NCBI GenBank assembly: GCA_963704515.1
Contig: OY969913.1
Coordinates: 620,001-684,000, forward strand
Reading direction: 5' to 3'
From: VRUE01 sp963704515
GTDB taxonomy: Bacteria; Actinomycetota; Thermoleophilia; Solirubrobacterales; 70-9
DNA length: 64,000 nt
This document shows positions 16,045 through 25,193 of this stretch, piece by piece (within the stretch, counting starts at the first letter, position 1; each line of letters opens with the position of its first letter). The notes beneath the pieces were generated by a model that had not been told where the DNA came from, searched no databases, and worked only from the letters and a program-made list of their open reading frames with translations. Made by a program: the position numbers and the translations under genes.

Positions 16045-16657
16045 CGACGACGACCGCCTGCCGGTCGTGGTCGCCGATCCTAACCCGGCCCGCCGCGATC
16101 ATGCGGATCGCCTCCGGGTAGAGCTCGTGCTCGACCGCGTGGATCGCCCGCTCCAGCGCCGCCCGGTCGCGGTCGGCGGGGACCTCGACCCGCCGCTGGA
16201 GGATCACCGGCCCGGTGTCGACCCCCTCGTCGACGAAGTGCACGGTCACGCCGGTGACGTCGACCTCCGCCGCCAGCGCCTGACCGATCGCGTCGAGTCC
16301 GGGGAAGGCCGGCAGCATCGCCGGGTGGACGTTGACGATCCGGTTGCGGAAGCGGGCGACGAAGGGCGCGCCGAGCAGCTGCATGTAGCCGGCGAGGACG
16401 ACGAGGTCAGCGCCCAGTCCCTCGATCCACTCGGCCATCGCCGCGTCGCGGGCCTCGCGGCCGGCGTACTCGGACGTGGGGAAGACCCGCGTCTCGACCC
16501 CAGCCTCCTCCGCCCGCTTCAGCGCCCGCGCCCGCCGCTTGTCAGAGCCAACCCCGACGACCTCGATCCCACCTCGCCGGTGCAGCCGGTCGAGGACCGC
16601 CTGCAAGTTGGACCCCGTCCCGGAGGCGAGAACCACGAGCTTGAAACTGCCGGTCAC
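16037..16657 (-). CDS. purN: Phosphoribosylglycinamide formyltransferase
   Basis: 10-formyl-THF-dependent GAR transformylase, third step of purine synthesis. It has VVLASGTGSNLQAVLD (GAR phosphate binding), VVLAGYMQLL, VNVHPAMLPAFPG (catalytic Asn and His) and VTVHFVDEGVDTGPVI with the catalytic Asp. At 206 residues it is normal length. It lies between purF (10-bp gap) and purH (overlap). Confidence 0.95.
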   Translation of the reverse strand: MTGSFKLVVLASGTGSNLQAVLDRLHRRGGIEVVGVGSDKRRARALKRAEEAGVETRVFPTSEYAGREARDAAMAEWIEGLGADLVVLAGYMQLLGAPFVARFRNRIVNVHPAMLPAFPGLDAIGQALAAEVDVTGVTVHFVDEGVDTGPVILQRRVEVPADRDRAALERAIHAVEHELYPEAIRMIAAGRVRIGDHDRQAVVVDE

Positions 16658-16667
16658 GGCCGGGACG

Positions 16668-18116
16668 CTAGCCGCTGGCGGGAACGACCGCTATGTCCTT
16701 CTCCAGCGCGAACTTGCCGTTGGCATCCTCGGGGTCACCGAGCGGATACCGGCCGCTGAAGCAGGCGTCGCAGTGGTCCTCGGGCGGGGTGCCGACCGCC
16801 TCGTAGACGCCCGCCAGCGAAAGGTAGGCGAGCGAGTCACACTCGAGCTCGTCGGCGATCTCTTCGATGGTCCGCCCGTGGGCGATCATCTCCTCGCGGG
16901 TCGACATGTCGACCCCGTAGTGGCAGGGGTTGCGGATCGGCGGCGCCGAGATCCGCATGTGCACCTCGGCGGCGCCGGCGTCGCGCAGCATGCCGACGAT
17001 CTGCCGCGTCGTGTTGCCGCGCACGATCGAGTCGTCGACGACCACGATCCGCTTGCCGGCGACGATCTCCGGCAGCGGGTTGAACTTCAGCCGCAGGCCG
17101 TGCTTGCGCAGCTCCTGGCCGGGCTGGATGAAGGTCCGCGCCACGTAGCGGTTCTTGATCAGGCCGTCGTCGCGCGGCAGTCCCGAGGCGCGCGCGAACC
17201 CGGCCGCCGCCGGGTTGCCCGAGTCCGGCACCGAGATCACCAGGTCGGCCTCGACCGGCGCCTCGCGCCAGAGGATCTCGCCCATCCGGCCGCGCACCTG
17301 CTGCAGCACCTTGCCCTCGAGGCGGCTGTCCGGGCGGGAGAAGTAGATGTGCTCGAAGACGCAGCGCGCCGGCCGCTCGGCGCGCACCACCTGGCGCGTC
17401 TCCAGGCCGCGCTCGGTCAGCGAGACCATCTCGCCCGGGTGCACTTCGCGCAGCAGCTCGGCGCCGATGATGTCGAAGGCGCAGCTCTCCGAGGCGACGA
17501 CGAAGCGGTCGTCGAGGCGGCCCAGCGAGAGGGGCCGCACCCCGTGCGGGTCGCGGAAGGCGACGATCGCCCGCTTGGTCATCACAACTGTCGAGTAGGC
17601 GCCCTCGAGCCGCGGCATCACCTCGGTGACCGCGTCCTCGATCAGCTTGCCCTCGTTTGAGGAGAGCAGCGCCGCGATGATCTCCGAGTCCGAGGTGCCG
17701 CGGAAGGCGATTCCGGCCTCCTTCAGCTCGCTCCAGAGCTCGACCGCGTTGGTCAGGTTGCCGTTGTGGGCGAGCGCCAGCTCGCGGCCGTCGTCGCGCC
17801 AGACCGGCTGAGCGTTCTCCCAGGAGCCGCCGCCGGTGGTCGAGTAGCGCACGTGGCCGATCGCCATGTCGCCCTCCAGCGCCCGCAGCTTCTCCTCGTC
17901 GAAGACTTGGGAGACCAGCCCCGAGTCGCGCAGCGTGGTGATGTGCCCGCCCTCGCAGGTGGCGATCCCGGCCGACTCCTGACCGCGGTGTTGCAACGCG
18001 AAGAGGCCGAAGTAGGCGAGCCGGGAGACGTCGTGCCCCGGTGCGTATACGCCGAACACCCCGCATTCCTCGCGCGGGCCCTCGCGATCTATCGGCTGCC
18101 CCAGGGGCGGAGTCAA
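16668..18116 (-). CDS. purF: Amidophosphoribosyltransferase
   Basis: Committed step of purine synthesis, PRPP plus glutamine to phosphoribosylamine. A short propeptide precedes the nucleophile Cys in EECGVFGVY. The glutaminase domain has LQHRGQESAGI and GHVRYSTTG, and the PRTase domain has the PRPP loop VVVDDSIVRGNTT. Cysteines in CVFEHIYF, NPCHYGVDM and DHCDACF match the four ligands of the B. subtilis-type [4Fe-4S] cluster, so this is the iron-sulfur form that matures by propeptide cleavage. The start is TTG at 18116, with GAGGAA eight bases upstream. Confidence 0.95.
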   Translation of the reverse strand: MTPPLGQPIDREGPREECGVFGVYAPGHDVSRLAYFGLFALQHRGQESAGIATCEGGHITTLRDSGLVSQVFDEEKLRALEGDMAIGHVRYSTTGGGSWENAQPVWRDDGRELALAHNGNLTNAVELWSELKEAGIAFRGTSDSEIIAALLSSNEGKLIEDAVTEVMPRLEGAYSTVVMTKRAIVAFRDPHGVRPLSLGRLDDRFVVASESCAFDIIGAELLREVHPGEMVSLTERGLETRQVVRAERPARCVFEHIYFSRPDSRLEGKVLQQVRGRMGEILWREAPVEADLVISVPDSGNPAAAGFARASGLPRDDGLIKNRYVARTFIQPGQELRKHGLRLKFNPLPEIVAGKRIVVVDDSIVRGNTTRQIVGMLRDAGAAEVHMRISAPPIRNPCHYGVDMSTREEMIAHGRTIEEIADELECDSLAYLSLAGVYEAVGTPPEDHCDACFSGRYPLGDPEDANGKFALEKDIAVVPASG

Positions 18117-18163
18117 AGCGCGCTTTCCTCGCGGTAGGGAAGGACGTGACGCGCAGGCGGACT

Positions 18164-18189
18164 GCTGCCTACCTGCGCAGGGTAGCAGC
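18164..18189. terminator. Possible terminator hairpin after the secreted-protein gene
   Basis: GCTGCCTACC (18164-18173) pairs with GGTAGCAGC (18181-18189), apart from one bulged C, around a 7-nt loop. It lies just downstream of the stop of the gene at 18205-19170 on the minus strand and upstream of purF. There is no strong T-run. Confidence 0.4.
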
Positions 18190-18204
18190 GCCCCGCGGCG
18201 CCGG

Positions 18205-19170
18205 TTAGTGGCTTCGTTTCCAGCCGTGCAGGCGCGGCTTGAGGACCTCGGTCGTCGGCGCGCCCGCCAGGTTCGCCGCGGTGACGGTGATCCGCGTGCG
18301 GATCGACTCCTTCGGCGTGAGCCTGCGCAAGCGGCGCTTGACTGCTTTCGAGTAGCGGATCGGGAAGCGCGTCGGTTGGCCCGCCACGAGCGTATTTGTG
18401 CCCCCGTACAGCGGCACGATCAGGTTCCTCTTGCCGAGATCCTTACGTTTTGGCTTGAACCCCCACATCGCCTGTCCGTAGACGGTGACTTCGGTCCCCA
18501 TGCTCGCCGTCACCGCGATCCAGAGTCGCTTTCGCTTGTGCACTGCGCCGGCTTGAAGCCCGACCACCGGGCACGCTTCGTGGTAAGCAGCGCTCTGCGG
18601 GCAGCCGTCCTGGGTCTCGTCGCCGTAGCCGTCTCCGTCCGCGTCGGGCTCGACCGTGGCGACGACGGGGAGCCTCGTTTCGGTGACTTCCGCGAATGCG
18701 GGGTCGGAGTCGATCGGGCTGTCTTCCGCGTTCACCCCGACGACGTCGCCCGGACCCCCTTCGCAGAAGAGGATGAAAGGCGCCCCGTAGACGCCGACGC
18801 GATCGCCCGCCTGCACGGGGATCCGTGCGCCGGCGACGTTTTCTTCGGCGCTCATCGATTGCGGGTCGCTTTCGGCGACGACCTGGAACGCGGAGGGGCC
18901 GGTGGGGCGGAAGACCTTCAACCTCTCTTCGGCGGCTGCGCCGGGGGCTACCACGTCGACCCGCCAGCGGGTAATGACTCCGGCTGAGGGACTGGCGAGC
19001 GGCAACGCGTTGGGCGTCGCTTCGGTCAACTGGAGCGCCGTGCCGGTGGGGAACCCCGCTTCGGCTTTGCATGCGTTGCCAATTTCGGTCGCGGCCGAGG
19101 CGGACGCCGTGCCGAACAGCGAGATCGCGGCTGCCAAGCCTAGCGCCACCACTCTGCGTCGAATCCTCAT
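18205..19170 (-). CDS. Secreted protein with Ca-binding-type Asp-rich loop
   Basis: The start ATG at 19170 gives a clean signal peptide (MRIRRRVVALGLAAAISLFGTASASA, likely cleaved before ATE). The mature protein has an N-terminal beta-rich region of about 150 residues, then EPDADGDGYGDETQDGCP, a thrombospondin-type-3-like calcium loop, then another beta-rich region. Cysteines are few and could form disulfides. No enzymatic motif is visible. A start 12 codons further upstream is possible but would spoil the signal peptide. Likely an extracellular or surface protein of unknown role. It separates purF from the TetR gene. Confidence 0.75.
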   Translation of the reverse strand: MRIRRRVVALGLAAAISLFGTASASAATEIGNACKAEAGFPTGTALQLTEATPNALPLASPSAGVITRWRVDVVAPGAAAEERLKVFRPTGPSAFQVVAESDPQSMSAEENVAGARIPVQAGDRVGVYGAPFILFCEGGPGDVVGVNAEDSPIDSDPAFAEVTETRLPVVATVEPDADGDGYGDETQDGCPQSAAYHEACPVVGLQAGAVHKRKRLWIAVTASMGTEVTVYGQAMWGFKPKRKDLGKRNLIVPLYGGTNTLVAGQPTRFPIRYSKAVKRRLRRLTPKESIRTRITVTAANLAGAPTTEVLKPRLHGWKRSH

Positions 19171-19210
19171 ACGTTGCAGGCTAGGCCACCTTGCCGGTGC
19201 CTTCAAGCGT

Positions 19211-19834
19211 TCAGGCCGTTTCGTCCAGCAAGCGGTCCAACGCCTGCCCCAGCCCCCCGATCGCCGAGTCGAGCGGCTCGGTGCTGCCGGCGGCGCGGGC
19301 GCGGATCAGGGCGCCCTCGACGGTGGAAACGACGAGCCCTGCGAAGGCCTCGGCGTCGCGGCGGTTGACTCCTTCGTCGAGCAGAGAGGCGGCGATCGGG
19401 CCTTCCCAGCTGCGGAAGGCGGCCGTCGCGGCGGCGGCCAGCTCGGGGTCCTCGGGGCGGGCGAGGGCGGCGGCGGCGACCGGGCAGCCGATCCGCTCGG
19501 GGTTGTCCTTGACCCGCCGCCGGAAGATCTCGCCGAAGCGCTCCAGCGTGCCGCGCAGGCCGCGCTCCTCCAGCGAGCGCTCGATCAGGCCGCGGATCTC
19601 CTCGCCCTCGAGCGCTGCCGCCTCGGCGGCTAGCTGGCGCTTGCCACCGGGGAAGTGGTGGTAGATCGAGCCGCGCGGCGCCTTGCCGCGCTCGGCCACG
19701 TCGCGCAGCTCCATGCCCGCGTAGCCCTTCTCGGCGAGCAGCTCGCGGGCGCCCTGCAGCAGCAGGGCGCGGCCGTCGCGGCGCTTGCTCTCCCGCGGCT
19801 CCCCATCGGCGATCCTGGATATGCCCACCGTCAT
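19211..19834 (-). CDS. TetR-family transcriptional regulator
   Basis: A 207-residue protein with an N-terminal TetR helix-turn-helix at about residues 20-68 (GRALLLQGARELLAEKGYAGMELRDVAERGKAPRGSIYHHFPGGK). The C-terminal ligand domain resembles LmrA/YxaF-type repressors (GCPVAAAALA). It is divergent from the MFS transporter gene with only an 18-bp gap that carries palindromic sequence. The simplest reading is a drug-responsive repressor of the transporter and of itself. Confidence 0.92.
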   Translation of the reverse strand: MTVGISRIADGEPRESKRRDGRALLLQGARELLAEKGYAGMELRDVAERGKAPRGSIYHHFPGGKRQLAAEAAALEGEEIRGLIERSLEERGLRGTLERFGEIFRRRVKDNPERIGCPVAAAALARPEDPELAAAATAAFRSWEGPIAASLLDEGVNRRDAEAFAGLVVSTVEGALIRARAAGSTEPLDSAIGGLGQALDRLLDETA

Positions 19835-19871
19835 AGTCTATAGTCACCGCCGATGTATGACCGTGGTCATA
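19832..19871. promoter_or_regulatory. Probable TetR operator region
   Basis: TATGACCGTGGTCATA (19856-19871) is a perfect 7-bp inverted repeat with a 2-base spacer. A related half-site (TATGACGGTGG, minus strand) lies at about 19828-19838. The palindrome overlaps codons 2-7 of the transporter gene, and the other site covers the tetR start, so bound repressor would block both divergent genes. Confidence 0.7.
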
Positions 19872-21301
19872 GAGGGATCGTGGCGATCGCCTGCGCCGGG
19901 GCATTCCTCGCCTTCCTCGACACGACGATCGTCAACATCGCCTTCCCCGACATCTCGCGCTCCTTCGCGGCCTCGGGGCGCGACGCGCTCTCCTGGGTGC
20001 TCGACGGCTACTTCGTCGTGATCGCCGCGCTGCTGGTGCCGGCGGGCGGGCTGGCCGACCGCTTCGGCCACAAGCGGGTCTTCCTGCTTGGCGTCGCCGG
20101 CTTCACCGTCGCCAGCGGCCTCTGCGCGGCGGCTCCCTCGCTGCCCTTCCTGATTGGCTTTCGAGTTGTGCAAGGGATCGGGGCGGCGTTGATCGCGCCG
20201 ACCTCGCTGGCGCTCGTCCTCGACGCCTTCCCCGCGGAGAAGCGGGCGACCGGCGTCGGCATCTGGGGCGCCGCCGCGGCGGCTGCCGCAGCAGTCGGCC
20301 CGACCCTCGGCGGCGCGCTGGTCGTGCTCGCGGACTGGCGCCTCGTCTTCCTCGTCAACCTGCCGCTCGGCGCCGCCGTGGTCGCATTCGGCCGCGCCCG
20401 CCTGCGGGAGCGCCCGCAGCTCGACAGCCGCCTGCCCGACCTGCCCGGCGCCCTGCTGTTGGCGCTCAGCCTCGCTCTGGTGACGCTGGCGATCGTCGAG
20501 GGCAACGACTGGGGCTGGGCGGCGACCCCGACTCTGGCCTGCTTCGCCGCCTCCGCCGCGCTGCTCGCCGGCGTCGTCCGGCGCAGCACCCGCCACCCAC
20601 GGCCGATCGTCGAGCCGGCGCTCTTCGCCGACCGCGCCTTCCGCCTCGGCAACCTCGGCACCCTGCTCTTCGCCGCCGCCTTCTTCTCGCTGATCCTCGG
20701 CAACGTCCTCTTCCTCACCGGCGTCTGGGGTTACACCGTGCTGCAGGCCGGCGCCGCCACCCTGCCCGGCCCGACGCTCTCGACCGTCTTCGCCGGTCCG
20801 GCCGGCAAGCTCGCCGACCGCTTCGGCCAGCGCGCCGTGGTCGTCCCCGGCACCCTCTTCTTCGCGGCCGGCGTGATGGTTCTGCGCTCGGCCGGCGCCA
20901 CGCCCGACTGGCTCGGCCTCTGGCTGCCGGGCGCCTGCCTCACCGGCATCGGCATCGGACTCGCCTTCCCGACCCTCGGCTCAGCCGCCGTCCGCGACGT
21001 CCCCGACGACCGCTTCGCCACCGCCAGCGCCGTCAACGCCGCCTTCCGCCAGATCGGCGCCGTCCTCGGCACCGCGATCCTCGTCGCCATAGTCGGCGAA
21101 CCGGCAACCCTCGCCGACGCCCTCAGCGTCTCCAACGACGCCTACCTATTCAGCGTGATCGCCGCGCTGGTCTCGGGGGCGGTACTGCTGGCTCTGCGGC
21201 CGCTGGGTGCGCCAGACGCAATCGGCGATGTCGGGGGCGAGGCAACGGTAGCCGACGGCGTATCCGCCGCCGGCTATGAGATTGCTTCCAGCGGACGGTA
21301 G
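19853..21301 (+). CDS. MFS multidrug efflux transporter, DHA2 (14-TMS) type
   Basis: A 482-residue integral membrane protein. Helix 1 carries the DHA2 signature FLDTTIVNIAFPDI, the loop between helices 2 and 3 has GGLADRFGHKRVF, and RVVQGIGAALIAPTSLAL is helix 4. The number of hydrophobic segments (about 14) and the mid-protein loop fit the EmrB/QacA group of proton-driven drug exporters. The divergent TetR gene suggests induction by an exported compound. The ATG at 19853 is the first start after the operator region. Confidence 0.92.
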   Translation: MYDRGHRGIVAIACAGAFLAFLDTTIVNIAFPDISRSFAASGRDALSWVLDGYFVVIAALLVPAGGLADRFGHKRVFLLGVAGFTVASGLCAAAPSLPFLIGFRVVQGIGAALIAPTSLALVLDAFPAEKRATGVGIWGAAAAAAAAVGPTLGGALVVLADWRLVFLVNLPLGAAVVAFGRARLRERPQLDSRLPDLPGALLLALSLALVTLAIVEGNDWGWAATPTLACFAASAALLAGVVRRSTRHPRPIVEPALFADRAFRLGNLGTLLFAAAFFSLILGNVLFLTGVWGYTVLQAGAATLPGPTLSTVFAGPAGKLADRFGQRAVVVPGTLFFAAGVMVLRSAGATPDWLGLWLPGACLTGIGIGLAFPTLGSAAVRDVPDDRFATASAVNAAFRQIGAVLGTAILVAIVGEPATLADALSVSNDAYLFSVIAALVSGAVLLALRPLGAPDAIGDVGGEATVADGVSAAGYEIASSGR

Positions 21302-21307
21302 CCGCCT

Positions 21308-21583
21308 CTATTTCTTGGGTGCGGCGGGGGAGGTTTCTTCGATCGCTGTTTCCACCTGGCTCTGCACTTCGCTCGAGACTTTGTCCGCAGCTTGAGTGCT
21401 TGCTTCTTCAGCGGCGCCGCTAGCGGCGGTTTCGGCAGCTTGGTTCGCAAACAAGCTGCCGACCCCGCCGGCGGCCAGCAGGCCGAAGAGAACCCCGACG
21501 ACGGCGAAGACCTGTTTCGCGACATCAACGTCCGTGCCTTTTTTCAAGGCCATGTAGACCAGTGCCGCGCCCACGACCAGCAC
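21308..21583 (-). CDS. Small membrane protein, two helices
   Basis: 91 residues from GTG 21583: a first helix LVVGAALVYMALKKG, a second helix VFAVVGVLFGLLAAGGVGSLF, then an Ala/Glu/Ser-rich tail that looks helical or disordered and ends in PKK. The in-frame sequence upstream (IPTLVLSIC) would extend the first helix but has only ATC as a possible start, so the annotated N-terminus is uncertain. It is convergent with the MFS gene and 42 bp after the DUF4143 ATPase. Function unknown. Confidence 0.6.
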   Translation of the reverse strand: MLVVGAALVYMALKKGTDVDVAKQVFAVVGVLFGLLAAGGVGSLFANQAAETAASGAAEEASTQAADKVSSEVQSQVETAIEETSPAAPKK

Positions 21584-21625
21584 GCATATGGAAAGGACGA
21601 GAGTGGGGATCGTCGAGCAGCGCTG

Positions 21626-22876
21626 CTACGGCCCCAGCGCGCCGATCGGGATGACGTGGACGCCGCCTTCGCGACGGTAGCCGTAGCCGCTGCCGATGAT
21701 CACTCCCAGCGCGGCCGGGGGGCCGCACCTGGAGGTGTCGATCCGCTTGGCGAACTTGTGCAGGTTGGCGCAGGCCTCGTCGACTTTGTGGAAGCCGAGC
21801 TTCACCTCGAAGGCGGCCCAGCGGCCGTCGCGGCATTCGACGATCGCGTCCACCTCGAGCCCGTCGCTGTCGCGGTAGTGGAGGACTTCGGCGCCAGCCG
21901 CCTGGGCATAGACGCGCAAGTCGCGGATCACCATCGACTCGAAGAGCAGGCCGAGGGCTTTGAGATCGCGGACCAGACGCTCGGGACCGCTGCCCATCGC
22001 GGCGACCGCGAGCGAGGGGTCGACGAAGTGGAGCTTCGATGCCTTGCGCACGGTGTGACTGGTACGCAGGTGAACGCCCCAGGCGGGCTGGTCCTCGACG
22101 ATCATCAGCCGTCTCAGCGCATCGAGATAGTCGTCGGCAGTTTCGTGCTTGAGCGGTCCCTCTCTGCCACCCGCATCGCGGGCGAGGGTGGATACCGATG
22201 CCTGGGTCGAGACATTGCGGCCGATGCTTCGCAGCAGGCGGCCGACCTTGACGGGGTCGCGCCGCACCCCGCTGACCGTTCTGACATCAACCCGCCCTAT
22301 CTCCTCGAGGTATCGCCTTGCGGCCGTGAGCGCCCGCTCTTTGGGTTGCTCCAGGAAGCCCGGCCATCCCCCAATCGAAATCTCGTCCGCGAGTTCCGGA
22401 ACTGTCAGCTTCGCCTCCGGCGACCCTTCCTTACCGCCGGCGAGTAGGCCGGCAAGAGAGATGCGACCACTGCTCGTGCCCTTCTCGAAAAGCGTCAACG
22501 GTCGCATCCGCAGGCGGGTTAGCCGTCCAGCCCCCGAGTGGCGAGTGATCTCGTCAGCCGGGATCGTCGAGCCAGTGAGGATGAACTGGCCAGGGTCGCC
22601 GTGCTCGTCTATCGCTCGCCGCACGTGGTTCCAGAGCTCAGGTGCGAGGTGCCACTCGTCGATCAGTCGCGGAGTCGGCCCGTCAAGCACGAATGCAGGT
22701 TCAAGCGCTGCCGCCTCTCGCGCTTTGGCGTCGACGTCGAGGCGAACTTCGCTTGCGGCTGCGTGCTGAGCGGTCATTGTCTTGCCGCATGCCTTTGGAC
22801 CCTCGATAACGGCTGCCCCAATAGCTGCCAAATCGTCTGCCAACCCGCTATCCACTATCCGCTTTATATAGGGCAT
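21626..22876 (-). CDS. AAA-family ATPase with DUF4143 C-terminal domain
   Basis: A 416-residue AAA_14/DUF4143 protein. The P-loop region AAVIEGPKACGKTMTAQHAA is followed by Walker-B-like RLIDEWHLAPELWNHV and sensor QFILTGSTIPAD. The C-terminal part (VDAIVECRDGRWAAFEVKLGFHKVDEACANLHKF) is the nuclease-like DUF4143 core with the E-x-K pattern. Such proteins are common, poorly understood accessory ATPases. The upstream region is AT-rich, unlike the flanking purine genes, which suggests acquisition. It lies between the TetR/MFS block and purL. Confidence 0.87.
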   Translation of the reverse strand: MPYIKRIVDSGLADDLAAIGAAVIEGPKACGKTMTAQHAAASEVRLDVDAKAREAAALEPAFVLDGPTPRLIDEWHLAPELWNHVRRAIDEHGDPGQFILTGSTIPADEITRHSGAGRLTRLRMRPLTLFEKGTSSGRISLAGLLAGGKEGSPEAKLTVPELADEISIGGWPGFLEQPKERALTAARRYLEEIGRVDVRTVSGVRRDPVKVGRLLRSIGRNVSTQASVSTLARDAGGREGPLKHETADDYLDALRRLMIVEDQPAWGVHLRTSHTVRKASKLHFVDPSLAVAAMGSGPERLVRDLKALGLLFESMVIRDLRVYAQAAGAEVLHYRDSDGLEVDAIVECRDGRWAAFEVKLGFHKVDEACANLHKFAKRIDTSRCGPPAALGVIIGSGYGYRREGGVHVIPIGALGP

Positions 22877-22955
22877 TGGGAGATGCTAGCAGCAAAAAAA
22901 CTAGAAATATAACGGTAAAAATATAAGAAGTTCAGCAGGCAGAATAGAAGGATTT

Positions 22956-23001
22956 CAACCGGCAAAATATCCGCTGCTCAACCGGGGAAATATGCCGCTG
23001 G
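22956..23001. repeat. Two tandem 23-bp imperfect direct repeats
   Basis: CAACCGGCAAAATATCCGC at 22956 and CAACCGGGGAAATATGCCGC at 22979 begin two adjacent 23-nt units with few differences. They lie directly after the purL stop, in the AT-rich spacer (22877-23003) in front of the DUF4143 ATPase gene. An 8-bp direct repeat AAATATAA also occurs in this spacer. A repressor-binding site is possible. Two units are far too few for a CRISPR array. Confidence 0.55.
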
Positions 23002-23003
23002 GC

Positions 23004-25193
23004 TCAGGTGCCTTCGCGCTCGACCTGCGCCGCGAGCGAGTGCCAGGCTCTCTTGGCGGCGTCGAGGCTGACGGTGAGGCTGCGGTCGCCGGCGGCGATC
23101 TCGAGGGTGGGGCCTCCGGTCTCGCCGAGGATCGTCGCGCCAAGGGCTTCGAGGGCGGCGCGGTCGCCGCTGAGCAGGAAGCCGCCGGGGCCCTCGCCGA
23201 AGAGGGCCTCCTCGGGGGAGCAGCCGCGTTCGCGCAGGGGCTGGAGGTCGACGCGGCAGCCGATGCCGGCGCCGATCGCGGACTCGGCCAGGGCGCAGGC
23301 GAGGCCGCCATCGCTGAGGTCGTGGGCCGAGGAGAGCTTGCCGGCGCGGACGGCGTCGCGAACCGTCGCGCAGGACGCGGCGACGGCGGCGATGTCCGGC
23401 TCGGGCAACCCGGTGTCCAGCTCGCCGCGCAGCTTTGTCAGCTCGGAGCCGGCGAGGCTCGGTTCGAAGGGGCCGAGCAGGCCGATCGCCTCGCCCTCGC
23501 CGGCCAGGGCGCTGCCGCGGGTCTCCGCCGGGTCGGGCAGCTCGCCGACCATGCCGACCACCGGGGTCGGGTAGATCGGCCCGTCCGGTCCCTCGTTGTA
23601 GAGGGAGACGTTGCCGCCGACAACCGGCACGCCGAGCGCCTCGCAGGCCTCCGCCAGGCCGCTCACCGCGCGGTCGAGCTGCCAGGCCGGGGCCGGTTTC
23701 TCGGGGTTGCCGAAGTTGAGGCAGTTGGTCAGGCCGAGCGGTTCGGCGCCGACGCAGGCGAGGTTCTGGGCGCACTCGAGCACCGCCTCGACCGTTCCGG
23801 CGTGCGGGTCGCAGGCGACCCGCCGACCGTTGCCGTCGATCGAGACGGCGATCGCCTTGCCGGCCTCGGGGATCTGCAGCACCGCTGCGTCGGCGGACTC
23901 GGGCCGGCGCACCGTGCGCGAGCCGACCACCGAGTCGTACTGTTCGAAGGCCCAGCGCTTGGAGGCGACGCTCGGAGAGCCGAGCAGGGCGAGCAGCTCC
24001 TCCTCGCTGTCGGCGTCCTCGCGCAGCGTCGCCCGGTTGCCATAGATCCAGCCCCCCGGCTCGGCTGGCTCGAGGTCGTACAGCGGGCAGCCGTCGACCA
24101 GCGCCTCGACCGGCATCTCGCCGACGACCTCGGCGCCGCGCAGGATCCGGATCTGGCCTGAATCGGTGACCGTGCCGATCTCCGCCGAGCCGGTCTGCCA
24201 TTTCTCGCAGACGGCGATCACCTCGGCCACCTTCGCCGGCTCGACCACGGCCAGCATCCGCTCCTGCGACTCGGAGACCATGATCTCGAAGGGCTCCATG
24301 TCGGCCTCGCGCAGCGGCACCTTGGCCAGGTCGAGGTCGATGCCGACCCCGCCGGCCGAGGCCATCTCCCCGGCCGAGGAGGTCAGCCCCGCCGCCCCCA
24401 GGTCCTGCAACGAGACCAGCAGCCCCATCCCCAGCAGCTCCAGGCAGCACTCGAGCAGCTTCGACTCCTCGAAGGGGTCGCCGATCTGCACGGTCGGCCG
24501 CTTCGCCTCGTCGCCCTCGCCGAGCTCGGCCGAGGCGAGCACCGAGGCGCCGCCGATCCCGTCGCGCCCGGTTGAGGCGCCCATCAGGACGACCGCGTTG
24601 CCGACGCCCGCTGCGGCGGCCCGCACCATGTCCTCGGTTTTCGCGATCCCGACGCACATCGCGTTGACCAGGCAGTTGTGCTCGTAGGGCGCCTCGAAGT
24701 AGATCTCGCCGCCGACGTTGGGCACGCCGATCGAGTTGCCGTAGTGGCCGATGCCGCGCACCGCCCCGTCGAGCAGGTGGCGCGAGCGCACCGAGTCGAG
24801 CTCGCCGAAGCGCAGCGAGTCGAGGATCGCGATCGGCCGCGCGCCGAGCGCGAAGACGTCGCGCAGGATGCCGCCGACCCCCGTCGCCGCCCCCTGGAAG
24901 GGCTCGACCGCGCTCGGATGGTTGTGGGACTCGACCTTGAAGGCGACCGCGTAGCCGTTGCCGACGTCGACCGCGCCGGCGTTCTCGCCCGGCCCCATCA
25001 CCACCCGCTCGCCCTCGGTCGGCAGCCGCCGCAGCAGCTTGCGCGAGTGCTTGTAGGCGCAGTGCTCGGACCAGAGCAGGCTGAACATCGCCAGCTCGAC
25101 GTCGTTCGGCTCGCGGCCGAGCTTCTCGACGATCAGCTCGAACTCGGAGTCGGTCAGCCCCAGCTCGCGATGCTTGGCGGTATCCACCGTCAC
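23004..25193 (-). CDS. purL: Phosphoribosylformylglycinamidine synthase subunit PurL (small form)
   Basis: ATP-dependent synthase subunit of the PurLQS complex, converting FGAR to FGAM with ammonia from PurQ. 729 residues is the normal length of the short form used with separate PurQ and PurS. Landmarks: MFSLLWSEHCAYKHSR, KVESHNHPSAVEPFQGAATGVGGI, GNSIGVPNVGGE, TGRDGIGGAS, SLQDLGAAGLTSS and SSAHDLSDGGLACALAE. It begins at GTG 25193, overlapping the purQ stop by four bases (GTGA). The order purC-purS-purQ-purL is typical. Confidence 0.96.
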   Translation of the reverse strand: MTVDTAKHRELGLTDSEFELIVEKLGREPNDVELAMFSLLWSEHCAYKHSRKLLRRLPTEGERVVMGPGENAGAVDVGNGYAVAFKVESHNHPSAVEPFQGAATGVGGILRDVFALGARPIAILDSLRFGELDSVRSRHLLDGAVRGIGHYGNSIGVPNVGGEIYFEAPYEHNCLVNAMCVGIAKTEDMVRAAAAGVGNAVVLMGASTGRDGIGGASVLASAELGEGDEAKRPTVQIGDPFEESKLLECCLELLGMGLLVSLQDLGAAGLTSSAGEMASAGGVGIDLDLAKVPLREADMEPFEIMVSESQERMLAVVEPAKVAEVIAVCEKWQTGSAEIGTVTDSGQIRILRGAEVVGEMPVEALVDGCPLYDLEPAEPGGWIYGNRATLREDADSEEELLALLGSPSVASKRWAFEQYDSVVGSRTVRRPESADAAVLQIPEAGKAIAVSIDGNGRRVACDPHAGTVEAVLECAQNLACVGAEPLGLTNCLNFGNPEKPAPAWQLDRAVSGLAEACEALGVPVVGGNVSLYNEGPDGPIYPTPVVGMVGELPDPAETRGSALAGEGEAIGLLGPFEPSLAGSELTKLRGELDTGLPEPDIAAVAASCATVRDAVRAGKLSSAHDLSDGGLACALAESAIGAGIGCRVDLQPLRERGCSPEEALFGEGPGGFLLSGDRAALEALGATILGETGGPTLEIAAGDRSLTVSLDAAKRAWHSLAAQVEREGT

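Noticed and set aside
14755..16083. 442-codon plus-strand frame opposite purH
   Set aside because: purH is unmistakable on the minus strand; the opposite frame lacks motifs and a ribosome-binding site.
22956..23001. Possible CRISPR array
   Set aside because: Only two adjacent imperfect 23-bp units, no spacers and no cas genes in the window.
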